A stretch of DNA of 23,482 nt, from assembly GCA_964404765.1 (NCBI GenBank), contig CAYOLL010000094.1, forward strand, positions 1-23,482, read 5' to 3'. This stretch comes from CAYOLL01 sp964404765 [NCBI: uncultured Gemmatimonadota bacterium] (GTDB lineage: Bacteria; 4572-55). Positions within the stretch are counted from its first letter, which is position 1, and every line of letters begins with the position of its first letter. The notes below the pieces were generated by a model that worked only from the letters and a program-made list of their open reading frames with translations, ran no database searches and was not told where the DNA came from. Positions 23,301 to 23,482 of this stretch are shown here, one piece after another. Made by a program: the position numbers and the translations under genes.

Positions 23301-23482
23301 ATTTGGCGCACCAATTTTCCTCGAGAAATCTTATTTTACAAAAGGAATTGGGTAGTTTAGAAGGGGAGGCAACCGCTTTGAATTCTCTTGGGATTCTAAG
23401 CATGGTGCTTGGTAAGTCAGCGCAAGCTAGAGATTACTTTGATTCGGCATTAAGTATTCGTTTTCAAATGAACGATTTGAAC
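20366..23482 (+). CDS. Soluble adenylyl cyclase-like protein: two cyclase domains, ATPase, TPR (3' end outside window)
   Basis: 1,039 residues are visible and the frame is open at the edge. C1 (about 20-200) has metal-binding Asp30 in FIDLSGFTAMTE, Asp80 in GFAGDAFTALF, and Lys127. C2 (about 238-405) has Thr347, Asn354 and Arg358 in EYTCYGRGVNLAAR. C1 lacks the Asn/Arg pair (AVDQCAYAEHH) and C2 lacks the first Asp (FISVSG), so together they make one pseudoheterodimeric active site, as in human ADCY10. Compared with that enzyme, the adenine-contact Lys aligns with His277, and the two bicarbonate-binding residues (Lys95, Arg176) are Gly and Ala. An ATPase follows with Walker A GEAGMGKS (452-459) and Walker B LSIEDIHWVD (598-607), then TPRs from about 860. 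Two palindromes lie in frame at residues 528-539 and 625-647. The GC content drops near 23275. Confidence 0.88.
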   Translation, partial: MKNLIPHLIVDNFERRQFYGRFPAVGLFIDLSGFTAMTETLMQHGKDGAEVLSGTLMRVFEPLVNAVHAHGGLIAGFAGDAFTALFPLENSQLAIDNALAAARTIQQHVAQNAIQSTSLGDFTFAVKLGLADGEAEWSILRSHEEPYQHSYYFKGSAVDQCAYAEHHAGKGDLIITTSLYAQLGDRVTAEAVADYWRVTDATPELPAVPAPTVAELEPTALKPFLPDEVIFQQARGEFRQVVSVFISVSGLDNAAAIDDFIQHVFRLQRRYGGFLTHLDFGDKGCNLLLFWGAPVGFENDAERALNFVLDLRQQFPAKKGGVAIRAGVTQRVMYAGYAGGSQRGEYTCYGRGVNLAARQMMQAEWGEIWLGERMAVAAQDAFETEELGRRQFKGFAEPQPIYRLKGRRSAGRTISYEGQMVGRDAELARLQEFAAPVFGLTPGFAGLMYVYGEAGMGKSRLIYEFRQQLRQRHDIEWLLCPCDEILRQSLNPFKYCLKNLFHQSPDHDEARNKIDFERQFDQLAARLKEMTFLGEMSFLRDEVLNELLRTRSILAGMMDLRYPGSLYEALDPKLRFENTLFAFKNLIKALSLLKPVILSIEDIHWVDSDSRELVRVLTRGLNRTDVPGASGVSTFDEASTPQAPGTFLNGFPIAVLCASRYLDDDSKPVFEPDENMPQQEIDLNILSPDGIRGIAEQVVKSSVADDVVKFLTEKTQGNPFFVEQLTLNLKEQGFLIAQNGHFALQTDNLAEIPANVTAVLIARLDRLPLAVKQVVQTASVLGREFEIPILEHMIQEDATLADSLRSAAHAAVWSAQSNLNYIFKHALMRDAAYEMQFRSRLRELHQRAGQAFEAVHRQDPAPYYADLAYHFEKAEIMDKAESFLVKAGNVTKEKYQNASAIGFYERALGYLRGNYANWPLLAEALKNKGSVHELIGQYDPATACYEELLKRAEEMGDLKEQGNGLEGLATLNSKLGKNDLAHQFSSRNLILQKELGSLEGEATALNSLGILSMVLGKSAQARDYFDSALSIRFQMNDLN
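21949..21981. repeat. Perfect 15-bp stem with TGG loop inside coding sequence (palindrome B)
   Basis: The left arm AGAAATGACATTTCT (21949-21963), loop TGG (21964-21966) and right arm AGAAATGTCATTTCT (21967-21981) pair perfectly. It encodes EMTFLGEMSFL (residues 529-539) between the Walker A and Walker B motifs of the cyclase-like protein, with the frame open through it. Confidence 0.9.
22239..22304. repeat. 66-bp palindrome inside coding sequence (palindrome C)
   Basis: The outer arms ATGTCCCCGGCGCTT (22239-22253) and AAGCGCCGGGGACAT (22290-22304) match perfectly over 15 bp. Pairing continues inwards with mismatches (AGGAGT against ACACCT). It encodes residues 625-647 (VPGASGVSTFDEASTPQAPG), a Gly/Ser/Pro-rich segment directly after the Walker B helix and before the next core strand FPIAVLCASR. 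Confidence 0.9.

Overview
Overall picture. The window is a piece of a bacterial chromosome of roughly 50% GC with long signalling proteins, many small palindromic repeats and an accessory defence-gene region. The organism makes menaquinone (menD) and carries a GGDEF-like protein, a protein resembling soluble adenylyl cyclase and a TPR protein ending in a receiver domain. This mix suggests a large-genome environmental bacterium outside the well-studied Proteobacteria, such as Chloroflexota or Calditrichota/KSB1. There is no rRNA or other strong taxonomic marker, so this is a guess.

Layout. 185-1339 is a membrane GGDEF protein with a degenerate signature. 1468-5678 is a two-gene unit: a P-loop ATPase and a 931-residue TPR protein with an intact C-terminal receiver domain. 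5700-8530 is a graveyard holding a possible antitoxin tail, a frameshifted and deleted Schlafen/AlbA_2 gene, a stray C-terminus of an Eco57I-type restriction-methylation protein, and a truncated Eco57I-type methylase. That methylase is cut by a 142-bp MITE with perfect 13-bp terminal inverted repeats and a 15-bp target duplication. Two 89-bp repeats then separate it from a convergent hsp20 gene, which has a consensus sigma-54 promoter overlapping a sigma-70-like one.

9484-20259 reads as one compact unit: three MmeI-like (type IIL) restriction-methylation genes, an antitoxin/RelE-like toxin pair, and menD. Each joint is an overlap of 4-10 nt or a gap of 4 nt. MmeI-like copies 1 and 2 form a 2,762-bp tandem duplication. 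The only differences I see fall in about 50 bp at the copy ends. Copy 3 is divergent and has different specificity-determining residues. 20366-23482 (open at the window edge) is a large protein with two class III cyclase domains, an ATPase module and TPRs, the architecture of human soluble adenylyl cyclase. Its catalytic residues are split between the two cyclase domains.

How the parts may work together. The centre looks like a defence and addiction cassette (restriction-methylation plus toxin-antitoxin) that became translationally coupled to an essential-pathway gene, menD. It lies next to the remains of an older defence locus. The least expected signal is a set of palindromes lying inside open coding sequence without breaking the frame: two 15-bp stems with a TGG loop (6310-6342 and 21949-21981) and a 66-bp palindrome (22239-22304). 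They recall Rickettsia palindromic elements.
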